Shown in pieces: positions 44,525-56,800 of a stretch of DNA of 64,000 nt. The DNA comes from Amanita rubescens. Lineage: Eukaryota > Basidiomycota > Agaricomycetes > Agaricales > Amanitaceae. A program made the position numbers and the translations under genes. Position 1 is the first letter of the stretch. Each line of letters starts with the position of its first letter. A model generated the notes under the pieces. The model had not been told where the DNA came from. It did not search any database and was given only the letters and a program-made list of their open reading frames with translations. The stretch is from positions 496,001-560,000 of the forward strand of contig WION01000002.1 in the NCBI GenBank assembly GCA_015039365.1, in the 5' to 3' direction.

Positions 44525-45371
44525 ATGTTCTGCGCTCTGCTCTCTTTCGCTTGGCTTTTCCTCTTCTCTTCCCTCGCCTCCGCCCACATCATCGAAGTAT
44601 CCGCAGGGAACAAGGAATGCTTTTTCGAAGACCTGCACAATAATGACAAGGTACCGCGTCTCCCAGTTCCTTAGTCCGGCCCATACTGACGCGTGGCAGA
44701 TGACCGTCAGTTATCAGGTTGGAGGTGGCGGACACCTGGACATTGACTTTTGGGCTAGTTCACATGTCTCCCAGATTTGATGCCAGGCTCACCCCCACAT
44801 AACAGCTGACAGACCCGTCAAGCAATGTGCTCGCAAAACACATCCGGGAAGACACTGGTTCCATATCCATCACAGCAACGCAGGACGGGAGATACGAGTA
44901 CTGCTTTTCCAACCAGATGAGTGCTATCGCAGACAAAATGGTCAGGTATGGCCCTACCTCACCTCAACTGTGACGCCCACGTCAATGACATATGTATCAG
45001 CTTTAATGTCCACGGCGTGCTGTACGTCGGAGATGACGGCACGTATTAATCCATTTTCTTTCATTCGACCTCTGACGGACCCTCAGACATTGTTGCACCC
45101 ATCGAACGCGAGATCCGTTCGTTCGCCATCGCTCTCACGGCCGTCAAAGACGAGCAGGAATACATTGTCGTTCGCGAACGGACTCACCGGAATACAGCAG
45201 AGTCGACAAATTCGCGGGTGAAATGGTGGTCAATCCTCCAGGCAGTTGTTCTGTTCTCGGTAGTGGCATGGCAGGTTTACTACTTAAAAGTACGGTGTTT
45301 TTCATCTACTGCCGTTGGCTGGTATCTAATCCTACCTCAAGTCATTTTTCGAAGTAAAGCGCGTAATATGA
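44525..45371 (+). CDS. EMP24: p24 cargo receptor of the Emp24/TMED2 type
   Basis: Type I membrane protein of COPI/COPII vesicles that sorts GPI-anchored and other cargo. MFCALLSFAWLFLFSSLASA is a signal peptide; the mature part begins HIIEVSAGNKECFFEDLHNN, the GOLD domain with the first conserved Cys. VGGGGHLDIDFWLTDPSSNV, TGSISITATQDGRYEYCFSN (second Cys) and a coiled-coil stem (EREIRSFAIALTAVKDEQEY) follow. KWWSILQAVVLFSVVAWQVY is the transmembrane segment. The cytosolic tail YLKSFFEVKRVI, completed by a last exon ending at 45369-45371, has the FF COPII signal and basic residues of the beta subfamily. Six or so exons. Complete. Confidence 0.93.
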
Positions 45372-45657
45372 TCCGGTTAACAATTATTATACCATGTGGA
45401 CGGTGCACTACAACACGTATTCATTTAGGATCAACCCGGTATCGAGACGTGAACTAACATTATTATACGCTGAGATTGACAGAAGGCATAGTGTTTTTGG
45501 TACTAGTCCAGATATACAAGAGGAAGACGCAGCCCTAAGATTGCCAGTTTTACACACACGAGGAAAGGAGTAAAAGACGAAATTATGCGCTAGGTATCAA
45601 TAAATGGGAGGAAACTCCGTCAAACCAAAGGAATAAAATATTACAGTCACATACAGA

Positions 45658-48600
45658 TTATTTCCACGCTGCTCTGCTAGAAGGTCGGCTTTCAACTAGG
45701 CTTGTGTTGGGATCCTCAGATCCCGTAAGTCGTCGTGACCCTATCGATGATGATCCAGCAATAACTACATTTGCAGCTCTCATCAACGAAAGTCTCTTTG
45801 CCTTCTTGGCAGGACTAGCAATCAAAGCTCTCCGAGCTGCTGGAACTTTGAGCGTGTTGCTTTCCCCGGACGTGGCACCTGTAGCTAAAGCATTCGGCGA
45901 TAGTTGTGGTATCATGCTTGATCTTCTTCTCCCCTTTTCTATTCGCACAGGGCCGTAAGAGCGCCGCCGGTTGTTGCCCATAACCGTCGATGCATTAGAA
46001 GATGTAGTCGAGGCCGACGACGGTCTGTTAGGTCTAGAGGGACCCCGCCTTGTCAGGCTACCGCTACTCGAACCACGAGTTTCGAGCGTATTGTCAGATA
46101 TCGAAGTCTCAGACGATGTCGTAGAAAGGTGGTTGAGATTCATGTCTGTCAAGGGATATTGCTGTTGTCGTCGCGAGGAACGAGTCGGACTCCCGAGCTC
46201 ATCAGTCTCTTGCAAGCTGTCGAGTGTTGATCCCCTCGCACGAGACTTGAGGAAGCTTGGGTCGAGGTGATTGGGTTTTGACCGCTTGCGCGATGCAGGA
46301 GCCGACAAAGGTGCAGATGATGCTAGTGAAAAAGACTGCCCTCCTTCCCGTGATGAATTGCCGAGCACACGCAGGGTAAAGCTGTCTTCCGTCTTTTCGT
46401 TTTCATCTTCCCACTCGCTTTCCGAACCAGCCATAAGCGAAGGAGATGAACCACTGCTCCGGAGACGCGCTGATATCGACGCAACACTGCTTGAGGTTGT
46501 GATAGAGGGCATTGTCTTGTCTACGCCTTCACCTTGTCGGTAGGTAGGACTGCTAGATGTAAATGATGGGGGCTGGCTTGAGCTGGAGGATCCTCGAGGC
46601 CCGCCATCATCTAGGGTGCCCCGTCCAGCCTCGTCCTTCCACTGCACTGACTTGATGCCCTTTTTCTCCTTGTCGGACACGACTCTTCTATAAGGTTGCG
46701 AGAGACTGGACCGGAGTGATTTGCGTGGAGATCGGTGACCTCTTCGTGGAGGCGACGCAACAGCTGCAGATAGTCTCCTGGAGTTATTTGCGGCACTTGT
46801 TTGCAAAACCGCCGGTCCAGAGCTAATACGACGCGTAAACACGCCGCAACTTTTATAAGCATCAGCCAAAGACGCCTTGGCGCTTGACAAGTTGTTTATG
46901 GTGTAGCCAGCTGTTGAATGTCCGACCAGCCGTTGGAACATAGCGTCATTTCCTTCCTTAACACTGCGCAATAGAGTCGACGTAGCTCTAGCTCGGTCCT
47001 CCAGCTCGGTATCTCCTTCTCCTCGTGGAAGCTCTAAGGCGCTTGCAGCTCCACCTACAGCGACAGTGCACCGGCCAAGCATGCCCACGAGTCCAACAAC
47101 GACACGAGCCAGATCCTCAACAGCTTCACGCATCGCCTCCCGCTCTCCGTTAGCTTTAGCGGCTTCCATATCTGCCTTATTCCGCATGGCGTCTAATCGA
47201 ATATTGTCCATGCTCATGTCATCCAGCTTCTCGGAGCGTCGCTCAGCGACAGCCTTCATGGTCGCTTCAAATATCGCACTAGAGTTGCTTGAACGTTGAA
47301 CCTGAAGGCTAAGCGCGGAATCAGGCCGTATGACTCGTTCTTCCGGTTGGCAAAGCGCCTCCAATAATGCACGCTCTGCCTCAAGATCGGCTGAGAGTGG
47401 CGATATGGACGAGGATAGTTCGGCCAGTCTTGCCCGAATAACACCAAGTTTTGATTTGGCAACGGAGAGCTTAGCCGTACAAATTGCACCATCCAATATG
47501 GAAGCCTTCGTGTGCTCAAATCTGGACTTCATGTCGTTCTTGGATCTTTCAACCTCTGCCGCCACTTCGGCCTTCTTTCTCTTAACGATTTCGTTTTCGG
47601 CATCCCTCTTGCCGGCCAACTTCTCTTTCAGCTCTGCGACCTCTGCGTTGAGCCTATTGATCGCTTCGACATACTGTCCAACATGACGATCGACGTTGAG
47701 GACGTTTCTTGTGACAACCTTTGTTCGAATCCTCGTCGCCCGCTCGGCATAGACAAGTGTGTTGTGTGTATCATCGAAATGGTTGGATGTTGGTGCGATA
47801 CAGACGATCATAACCGTCTTGCAATTGCCTCCCAAAGAAAATTTGAGAAGGCGCGTCAATTTACTGTTTCTGTAGGGAATGTGGCGTACTGCTCCACCAC
47901 TTTCGCAAAGCGCATTAATGCAGTTTCCAAGAGCAAGGAGGGACTTATTGATATTCGCCCCTTCTACCATCCGCTGGCCCATGTTGGTGGTGGCTGCAGC
48001 TCGTTCGCTGCCTGCCAAATCGATAATGGAGAGTGTCGCTGCGAGCCTTTGCTCAGTTATCGATGCAGTACGCGGTGATTGAGTAATATGCACTTGTAGC
48101 ACGGCATGAGAGCGAGAACTTGTCTCGTTAGCGTGGGTGGGACTCTGCGTCCTGCGCGTATTTCCCAATAGTACAATTTCTTTCACTTCGTCAGCGGTAC
48201 GCGGCTTGAGTTCTGCGAGCCCGACGACCTTGACAGTCTTATCCTCGCGAATGCTGAGTCCGCCTCGCGGGGCAGCGGAGCCGGACTCTGCCAGAAGATC
48301 CCTAATTTCTTCATTGTAGATTTCAAGAAATGTCACCATGACTTCAACATCCCACTCTTCTCGGCGTTCGTCGATTCTTTGAAAGAGGTCAGCCATAGTT
48401 GAATAGATGATGCCAGGGTCGGACTCTGAACCACTTATGGTATGAGTCTTACCACAGCCTGTTGCCTTACGCCATGTCAGCCGAAATATACATAATAAGT
48501 TGGATACTAACCCCGTAGGCAAATACTGTGGCATTGTATCCGTCCAAAATGCCTTTCAGTAGCGGCTGAACGGTTGTTTCGTAGACTTGTTGTTGAGTTG

Positions 48601-48958
48601 CATCATGTCTGAACACCCGATCGAACATGAAACGCTTGTCTTTGTATCTCTTCGTTCCGGGGGGTAGGAAGCCCCGCTCCATAAACGCTCGGGCGCGGTC
48701 CTTCTCGTCAGGATCAAAGGTAATGATACGATCGTCTACAATTTGCACAATGTCACGGAGAGGGGCAGTGTTGACGACTTTGGCAGGTGTAGAAAAGGTA
48801 CCATCCCCGCGCACTGTTGTTTCGTAGTGAGCTTCGGGCAGACGAGCAGTCTCCCAAGCAGTCGGAGGGCGCACGCGCACTGTCAAAGATCTGGAAAAGT
48901 GGATATATAATCAGTTACGAAACATACCCGCGACTGTGATGGAACCAGCAGCGACCAT
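45658..48958 (-). CDS. KIP3: Kinesin-8 motor (Kip3 type)
   Basis: Plus-end-directed motor that shortens microtubules, used in spindle and nuclear positioning. Exon 1 (ATG at 48956-48958) encodes MVAAGSITVA and joins VRVRPPTAWETARLPEAHYE. KRFMFDRVFRHDATQQQVYE and GILDGYNATVFAYG lead to the P-loop GATGCGKTHT, split by an intron. Switch I is NETSSRSHAVLQVHI, switch II LSIIDLAGSERAAATTNMGQ, then ALGNCINALCESGG and HIPYRNSKLTRLLKFSLGGN. The insertion before KRYKDKRF and the FDDTHNTLVYAERATRIRT block are kinesin-8 features. The neck coil is followed by a long Ser-rich basic tail containing RRRSSMIPQLS, an SxIP motif (codons 45907-45918). About 1,090 aa in three exons. Stop at 45658. Confidence 0.93.
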
Positions 48959-49050
48959 AGTGGACGTAGGGAAGGGTAACGCTATGGCTGACGTCCCTGG
49001 GGCCTGAATTGAACCACACGCGCGCCATCACGTGGTCGTGTCGTAACAAT

Positions 49051-49068
49051 CTTATCTTATCTTATCTC
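49051..49068. promoter_or_regulatory. Tandem GATA-type sites upstream of URA4
   Basis: CTTATCTTATCTTATCTC, three overlapping copies of the GATA-factor core (GATAAG on the other strand), ends 17 bp before the URA4 start. An E-box, CACGTG, is at 49029-49034. Fungal GATA factors govern nitrogen use; a link to this gene is inference. It could act on KIP3 as well, since the region is shared. Confidence 0.4.
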
Positions 49069-49085
49069 TCCGGAACCTGGACGAC

Positions 49086-50314
49086 ATGGACATCTCTTCG
49101 CCCGCAGACTTTCATGTGCATCTGCGCCAGGGCTCGTTCTCAGAACTCATCGTGCCGCATGTAAGAAAAGGAGGTTTTCATCTGGCATATGTCATGGCGA
49201 GTGCTCGGTTAAATGTCGTTGATCAGCGATGCTCAATCATGATCAGCCAAATTTAAAGCCCCCCATTACAACGACGGATCAGGCCCTCAAGTATAAGGCT
49301 GAGCTTGAGCGTATTGATCCGTCTACTGAATACCTTATGACTCTATATCTATCACCGGAACTCACTCCAGAAGAGGCCAGAAAAGCCAAAGCAGCAGGCA
49401 TAGTTGGTATGTACTTACAGGTCACTGCCTACTTGTATTGAAAGGATACAGGTGTCAAGTCCTATCCGCGGGGTGTGACGACAAATTCCGATGGCGGAAT
49501 TGAATCATACGAAGCTTATTACCCCGTTTTCGAAGCAATGGAAGATGTTGGCTTGGTCCTTAACTTGCACGGAGAGATACCTTCTGATCCGAAAACGGTA
49601 ACCGTCTTACGAGCGTTGGGTGTTCCCGGATTTGACTATCTCTCCTAGAATACCTGTGTCCTCAACGCGGAGCCTCAGTTCCTACCCCATCTGTTCAAAA
49701 TCCATGCGGCATTTCCCAGACTGAGAATCGTCCTCGAGCATGCTACGACTCGGGCAGCCGTCGAGGCTGTCAAATCTTGTGGCCCTACCGTCGCATGTAC
49801 GATAACTGCTCATCACTTGGCCTTGACGGTGGACGATTGGGCTGGCCAATCCTTCCACTTTTGCAAACCTGTTGCTAAATATCCCGATGATCGCGAGGCA
49901 TTAAGAGAAGTCATACGAGAAGGTTTGTTTTTCTGCCGTCCGTCAATAGCCCAATAAAATGCTGGAATAGGTCATCCACGATTTTTCCTGGGATCAGATT
50001 CCGCACCGCACCCACCTCAGAGCAAGTCCACAGCAACGCCAACGCACGCGTGTGCCGCTGGTGTTTATACCTCTCCTATTCTCTTACCTCTTGTTGCGCA
50101 TTTACTCGAATCTTTCGAGGCGTTGCATCGACTGGAAGATTTTGTGAGTACGTTTGGTAGAAATTTTTATCAGAGGCCCGCGACACCGAAGGTGGTCAAA
50201 TTAAGGAGAGTGTCTGAAGGCAGAAAAATAGAAGAGTTGTACCAGCTCGACAATAATAACTTGGTTCCATTTTGGGCGGGGAAAGCAATAGGATGGGAAA
50301 TCGTGGAAAGTTAG
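49086..50314 (+). CDS. URA4: Dihydroorotase (pyrimidine synthesis)
   Basis: Zinc enzyme closing carbamoyl aspartate to dihydroorotate, third step of UMP synthesis. Starts MDISSPADFHVHLRQGSFSE with the HxH metal pair. MPNLKPPITTTDQALKYKAE follows an intron that starts with GC (49197-49246). GIVGVKSYPRGVTTNSDG has the Lys expected to be carboxylated. NLHGEIPSDPKT and RIVLEHATTRAAVEAVKSCG carry metal-binding His residues; TITAHHLALTVDDW, FFLGSDSAPHPPQSKSTATP (metal-binding Asp) and GVYTSPILLPLVAHLLESFE complete the TIM barrel. It ends GWEIVES at 50314. Length of about 350 aa matches type II (E. coli PyrC/yeast Ura4) enzymes. All catalytic residues visible. Divergent from KIP3 (127 bp). Confidence 0.94.
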
Positions 50315-50369
50315 ATGGATATAAGTTCTGTTACATGACGTCTATGCAGTTAATTCACCGTGTACGATA

Positions 50370-51586
50370 TCATAGCTTCCACACTTCCTTTGAAGTATAC
50401 CCCATTTCACCTAAAACTCCACCCACCGGCCCTTGAGAGAAATTGCGACCGTAAGGACCAGATATGGCGCTAATCATCCTGTCTAGATATCAAAGCTTGT
50501 CATTCAATGGGTCAATATCGTAAACCTACGGCTCTGGTCCACACACAAGAAAAAGTATTTTTTTTCGCGGGACTTCTTCATTCTTCCTCCAGGGCAATGG
50601 CCACCAACTCCAGTTAATTTTGTTCAAGCTTAAGCTATGCTCAATCGCTGTCTTCCCGATTCTTCCAACTCGTAATGAGCCAAAACCATCTGTAGTATTG
50701 GTCCGGGAATCATTCGGTATTGAATCAACGAAGAGATGCATCTTGAACACGTCCGGACATTCCGTAGCAAGCATGGTCAAAGGTTTAAGGATGGAAGGGG
50801 GAGGCAGGTCTGCGGGCGTTCTAGAACTATGAAGTAGAGTGTATCGCGTCCGCTTGGAAGGGTATGCAGATAATGAATGCAGGAACTGGTAGAAAGGCGT
50901 AATTCCTGTGCCTCCTGATATCTAGCAGAGAGGAAGCTTCCACTGAATCAAAACACTTACGCAGCCGCTAAAGTTCTACCCACCATAACAACTTCATCCC
51001 AGTCACCTTGACGCCACGACCAGTCCCAGGTGAGCTCAGGACCTCGGAGTTCCACTGTGTCGCCTACTTTTCGGGCATGCAGCCAGCGGCCAACCTCGCC
51101 CTTTTCATATCGTTTGATCCAGAAATGCATTTTTCCTTCCTCATCCGCACGTTCCAAAGGAGTGTACGGACGTTCGACTTGGATATCCGAGTCTTTCACA
51201 AAGACACTATATATTGGCGTGTTCTTTCGTTCTTCTGAATCCGCTTCATTGGCGGAGGGGACTGAGCGACGCATTAGACGTGGAGGAATGAGTGCAGGGT
51301 CTACGCGCAGAGTGATAATTTTGGTATCCGGGGTAGCATCCTTGCTTTCAAGGACAACAGAAGGAGTAAAATAATCGACTGAGAGAGGCTCTTCAGCCAA
51401 AGTAGGAGCAGCACGGGAAGGCCCGGATGGCAATAAGAGGTACGCTGAAGCAGCGGTGGCAAAAGTTGCTAGGACGGCAATGCCAATGTATCGGGGTAAT
51501 CGTGGACGCTGATTGGCCTGTAAAGTGGTCAGTTGTCGCGCGCGGCACCAGAAAACATTGCGACGAGCGACGGCAAAGACGGTCAT
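50370..51586 (-). CDS. CYC2: Mitochondrial FAD/NAD(P)H oxidoreductase, Cyc2-like
   Basis: Flavoprotein of the ferredoxin-reductase superfamily. MTVFAVARRNVFWCRARQLT is a presequence; RYIGIAVLATFATAASAYLL is a membrane anchor. The FAD-binding domain has VERPYTPLERADEEGKMHFW (RPYTP, the FAD-binding RxYT motif) and RWLHARKVGDTVELRGPELT. The nucleotide domain begins GGTGITPFYQFLHSLSA and contains YTLLHSSRTPADLPPP and ILFLVCGPEPMISAISGPYG, ending LGEMGYTSKEVWKL at 50370. The TM anchor plus RGPELTWDW points to Cyc2, which aids cytochrome c haem attachment in yeast, more than to Mcr1-type cytochrome b5 reductase, but the choice is inference. The longer frame to 51793 overlaps the divergent neighbour and was not used. 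Confidence 0.8.
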
Positions 51587-51691
51587 CACTCGGCGCGCAA
51601 ACAAACAAAAATAACGCGTTACTATAAGATAAGAACACTTCCGCTTCGCTGATCCCGCCCATCCTTCTTCTATCACAACACGCACACCGCT

Positions 51692-53486
51692 ATGAGTGCT
51701 ATACATTCGAACAAGCCATCGCCTAAGCCTATTATCTCCACTGTTTACAATTCTATCCCAGAACACTTCAACTACATCTCTAACGAATTCCAAAGCAATC
51801 TTGCCTCTATCCGTACTACCTCTAGGCCTGGCGCCGCTCTTATTGGTCTTGGTTTAGAATACCCAGAATCCTGGACTTCTCCAAACTTGGCCGAATCTAC
51901 ACTAGACGTTGGAGTAAGAAACCATCTTTATACACCTTTCTCTATCCCTTTCCCGAGCAACCCAACTAAAAGAGTGTGTCAGCAAGACTCAAAGGGTAAC
52001 TCGGTGCTTGGCCTGTGCTCGTCAGCTTGCTCACCTTCGGCCGATTACGCTGCCTTGCCTCCCGGTCCACTTGTCTCTTCGCCGACGAACCATGTCACTG
52101 GCACAGAATTTTTCCCGAATTGGTCGTACTATGCCCTGTCCACTGCATCTGGTTTGTCTCCGAATGTCCTAGCCACCCATATCCCAGCATCTGCAGAAAT
52201 CACACTACAACTTCTATCGGATAATCAACATGATATCCCGTATTTTGGTACAACCAATGATAATCAATGGGAACAGCTACCAGCGTATCCCTACTCTCTT
52301 GCTTGCCTTCCTAGCCCCGAGATGGTACCTCCAATTGCGGATATCAATATGCGCGAACTGAGGCTAGCCAACCAAGGTGCCATTCTCGGCGTTGACCCAA
52401 CTGCCACTTTTCTTGACTATTCTAACATTCCTACAACACCTGTCCTGCCACTGCCCGATTGTTGCCGCTCTCCGGATAGTTCCTTTGCCGATGCTGAGGA
52501 TAATGACTGTGACGAAGACGTGCATGAACCCAGCTTCGGTGACGACACGACAGAAGACAGACCCACTGATGGTGCCCAGAGCCAGAGTATTCCAGGGGTC
52601 GCCACTGACAACGCGAACGAACCACCATCCTTGAATGCCGACCACGATCACAGCTTGTCGCTTACTGAGCTCTTGGATGAAGTTGAACAAGAGCAGGGTC
52701 CACGCGAAGATTATGAACCCAGTGAATACGAGCCATCGGTTCTTCAAAGTCCGCCAGATCAGGAGTACATGCCTTCTCCCCCAAACTCCAAACCTCGCAG
52801 AGTTATCAAGAGGACGGTTACGACAAATACGGAAGAATTTTCAGAGCGCTGTTTTACCCAGCGTGAAAAGCAAGATGTCAACTCCAACATTGACCTAGGA
52901 ACGCCCGTAATAAACGCACACTTTGGGATAACTTTGCCAGACTTGCAAGAGAAAGCAGAGCGATATCGTCTAAGAAACAATATACCCTTGGCAGGCGAAA
53001 TCGAGCTTGTGTATGACAAGCGGTGGCTGTTGGCCTTTGTAGGGAAACTATCTCAACAAGGAGAACTGATTCACGAATTTCGATGCTATGTTATTGGATG
53101 CTCGCAGACGAACAAGAGGAGAGATCATATTCTTATTCACCTTGGTGGCCACTTGGGACATAGACCATTCAAGTGCTCAGAGTGGTACGTACTCGTCCAG
53201 CCTTTATTCCCTGACGTCCTGCTTTGCGCTGCCTCATCGCGGGTGGTTCTGATGCCGTATATCCAGTCCTTCCCGATTCTTGCGAAAGAATGAATGCAAA
53301 CGACATGAATTAAGTCACAAAGGCGCGCGGCCATTTATTTGCCATCTTTGTCTCATTGGCTTCGTTCGTCAAGACTTGTTGAAGAGGCATGTGGATAGAA
53401 CGCATGGAAGCAGGACACCTTCCAGCAAAAGGAAACAGGATGGCATTGACTCGAAACGTCCTATCAAGAAGACCAAGGCGCGCTGA
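51692..53486 (+). CDS. C2H2 zinc-finger protein, putative transcription factor
   Basis: Large first exon from the ATG at 51692 (MSAIHSNKPSPKPIISTVYN) encodes a disordered Ser/Pro/Asp-rich region including an acidic segment DNDCDEDVHEPSFGDDTTED that could activate transcription. The zinc-finger region starts at about residue 470: FRCYVIGCSQTNKRRDHILI (irregular first finger), then FKCSECPSRFLRKNECKRHE, whose second Cys is completed by an intron (53189-53277 or so), and FICHLCLIGFVRQDLLKRHV DRTH. A basic tail, SSKRKQDGIDSKRPIKKTKA, is a nuclear signal. The stop is at 53484-53486. About 570 aa. The regulon is unknown; the second and third fingers look normal, with the linker KGARPF close to the consensus TGEKPF. 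Confidence 0.8.
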
Positions 53487-53895
53487 GGATCCCTCTTAAT
53501 CACTACTAGTCGACGCAATTATGTATATTATTGGGGCAGTGAATCTATGCTTACACGTGTGTCCTAACATGAAAGATATCATATCTATGCGATATATAAG
53601 AGAAAAATGGAAAACAGATGCAACGTCGACAGCATATATCATATAATAGTGTTCGCCATTGTACGGTACAATGGCCATACCGTGGATACGAGCAATTCCT
53701 CTTGCACAGGGAAAAGATTGGGTAATATGGAGGTATCTGGAATGGATGAAGTGAGAAACACAATGTCCGAGAAAATCATTATATGTTTGCATCGAAAAGT
53801 AAAACCCGGGGGAATGAATGCAATGAAAAAGAATAGATTAACGCAAACCCAAGGAAATATACAACAGAATGAATAATGAATCCCGCATCCGCGCT
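53487..53895. other. Intergenic, convergent 3' ends
   Basis: Spacer between the C2H2 gene and the GAS2-domain gene. AT-rich with palindrome-like TATA steps but no credible gene. A frame at 53607-53876 has no motif. Confidence 0.5.
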
Positions 53896-56800
53896 TCACG
53901 GTCGCCACACGCCCTGTCTGCTATATGATTGAGAGGGTGTGGGTGGTGGTCCGTTCCTAGCTCGCGATGGTGGTTTAGATGGAGTGACCGGACGACCTGT
54001 GGCCAGGTCGAAATCTGCTCGCCGGATAAACTGCATTGGTGTTAAAGGTGATCCACTCTTTGTCGACGGCGATGACGCGGACTGTGGACTGCGTCCCGTC
54101 GGTGTTGTTATGGAAAATGTGGGTATATGGCCGCTTGAACCGGGTTCTGGCGTGCTTGGCGGCTTGGGTGGTATAACTGGGATGAGCAAATCGGGCTGAT
54201 TCTCTTTATTTTCAGACTCTAGCAATGTCGCTGAGCTGATCCATTTCTCTTTAGATTCAACTCTTTGTGGCGGGACATCTGTATCGGGCATAATCCGGAA
54301 ACTTTCGGCAAAGTGGTCTTTGATGAATCTTCAGAATGAGTGTAAGCCAGGGATAATGAGAAACAGGGATACGGACTCACGTCGATAGCTCAGACCACCC
54401 ACCACCAACTCTCACCATTACAGTATGAGATCGCAAAATGCGGCAGAAGCACAACTTTGGATCTTGATTGCCTATCCAATATTTACCGCTTTTATCCTTC
54501 CAAGTGTCTGTTACGCCCTCGACGTTGATACCCACCGGCAACTTATTGACAACATCCCCAACGGCAACGTCGAGTTTGCTTTTGGGATCAGGAACATACT
54601 TCCTTCTCGGGCCAGAAGGAGGAACAGGAGCCATAGGTCTCTTTGATTTCCCCGGATGTGGAGGGCTCATCAGCCGTGGAGGAATAAATGATGACAGGGA
54701 ATTTCGAGGAGCACGAGACCACGAAGATCGCTGTGCCGAGTCGGCTTTTATTTTCTTAGAAGTCTCACCATTATAGGAACGGGACAATGTTGACGACTCT
54801 GACAGCGCTGGAGATGCACTGCGTTGCTCCTGTCGTGAAGGCGCACGAGATTGGATGAGGGGAAGATTGGGAGGCGTTGACACTGTATTCGATATACTGC
54901 CAGTGCGTTGACGAGAGGCAAAAGTGGTGCCGTATACAGAGGGACTGAAAGCTTTGGGCGATGGGCGGGAGTTTGATAGTTGACTAGGAGGACGACCAGC
55001 AGACTTCGGGGTGTCGTATCCTCCAGAAACGGCGCGACGCGACGTGACATCTGGGGGAGCGAGAAGACGCCCGCGCGGTGTGCTAGCACCACTGGCGGAG
55101 GCGGAAAGACTTGCAAAGCTATCCCTCTTTGATGAACTTGCTCGCGTGCTGGCGATGGAAGGACTATCTGTCCGGACAGAGCTTGATCTTGAACCAATAA
55201 CACTAGGTGGTCGCGTCCTTCTGGCGCCCAAACGGTCGGTTGCCATCTCTTCCAGTTCTGCCCATGTTTGTAGGACAGTGGAACGCTCTGCAACAGCCCT
55301 CGGCTCGTCTTTCACCACAGTGAATTTGGAATTCATGTCATTAATCTTCTCCCGCGCGAAGGCAACACGGGCAGTCAATTGCTTCTCTGGTGGAAGACTT
55401 GTCGATGGGCGGAAAGTGGTTGCCAAGATACCAAGAGGAGGCGAAGGGTAACTATCAATATGCTCAAGGAGATCGCTCAACGCTGCTTCGCAGTTCTTTA
55501 TGGCATTTGACAAGTTTGCAAGATCTTTGAGGCGCTTCATAAGGTTAGATGACGACTCTAGTTCTGTCTTCAGAGACCGAAGTTCAGTGTCAACCGCGAA
55601 ATCCTCTGCTGATGTGGGAAGGCAAGCTACGTCCTGAGAAACTAAAGTCAGAGCTTTGCTCATCTTGACAACTTTCTCATGTGCTGGCAGTGGTGTCGTT
55701 GGTCCCGACGCTCGCAAGGCATCACTGATCTTAATCTGTCGTAGTCGCTTGCGCAAGGAAAATATCTGCGCTTGGAGTTTAAGCATCTCAGGAGATCTCT
55801 TTCGTTGTATGTCGGGAGCAAGACGAAACCCGAAAACGTCTGGAACAACCTGAGTCATTTCGCAGCACAATGATGATGAACTGAAGTTTACCTTCATCGT
55901 CGTCTTCGTCAAAGGAAGCGGACGTGTTTGACTCTTCAACGATGACAGAAAGGTCAATGTCCCTCTCAAAATCTTCCACGTCGTTGTCCAACCGGCTATG
56001 ATCTCGTCCTTTATCTTGCAATGGTCTTCGGGACTCCTCACGCAGTCGACGGTCTTCAGTTTTCCTGGCAGCCTGTTCTTTCTCTTCAGCTTCGATCCGC
56101 TCCCTTTCGGCTCTTTCAGCACCGATACGGCGTTCCTCCGCCAACTGTCCCTCGACTTCTTTTAGCCTCACTTCCACCTCTATTCGCTCGCGGTGCAACC
56201 GTGCCTTCTCCGCTTCTTCAACAGCCTGTCGTAGCCGATCTTCTCTTGCCCGCTTCTCCTCCGCCAATCTTTGCTCCTCCAGTCTCCGCCGCTCTTCAGC
56301 CTCGCGACGCTGACGCTCCAAGATTTCCCTTTCAGCATCCAGTGCTGCTCGCTTCTCCTTTTCTCGCCTCTGCCGTTCCTCTCCAGCCAACTTCTCCTCT
56401 TCTAGCTTTCGCAGCTTTTCGTTGACTAATCGCTCTTGTTCTAACCTCGCCCTCTCTGATTGTTCCGCCGCAAGACGTCTGGCCTCCTCCTGTTCTCGTT
56501 GCATATTTGCTCTCCGCATCTCCTCAAGTCGTTGAGACTCCTGACGGTGGGCACTGGCTATTTGATCCTTGAATGCATTGAGGCCTTCAAACCAGTTGTT
56601 CAATCGAAGCTCGACATCATCCACGGCGCGGACACGGGATAACAACAGAGATTCGTGAACTGTGGCGTCTTGAGCGCCTGGAGACTCCTGCATGCGCCGT
56701 ACAGTTTCACGGACAAACGACAGTGAACGGGAAATCTTTGTCCTGTGAACAGTGCATAGCTGCTCCAACTCTTCCATCAAAGCATCAAGCTGCTCTAGCT

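Noticed and set aside
51587..51793. N-terminal extension of the Cyc2-like frame
   Set aside because: Would overlap the divergent C2H2 gene; the inner ATG starts a mitochondrial presequence.
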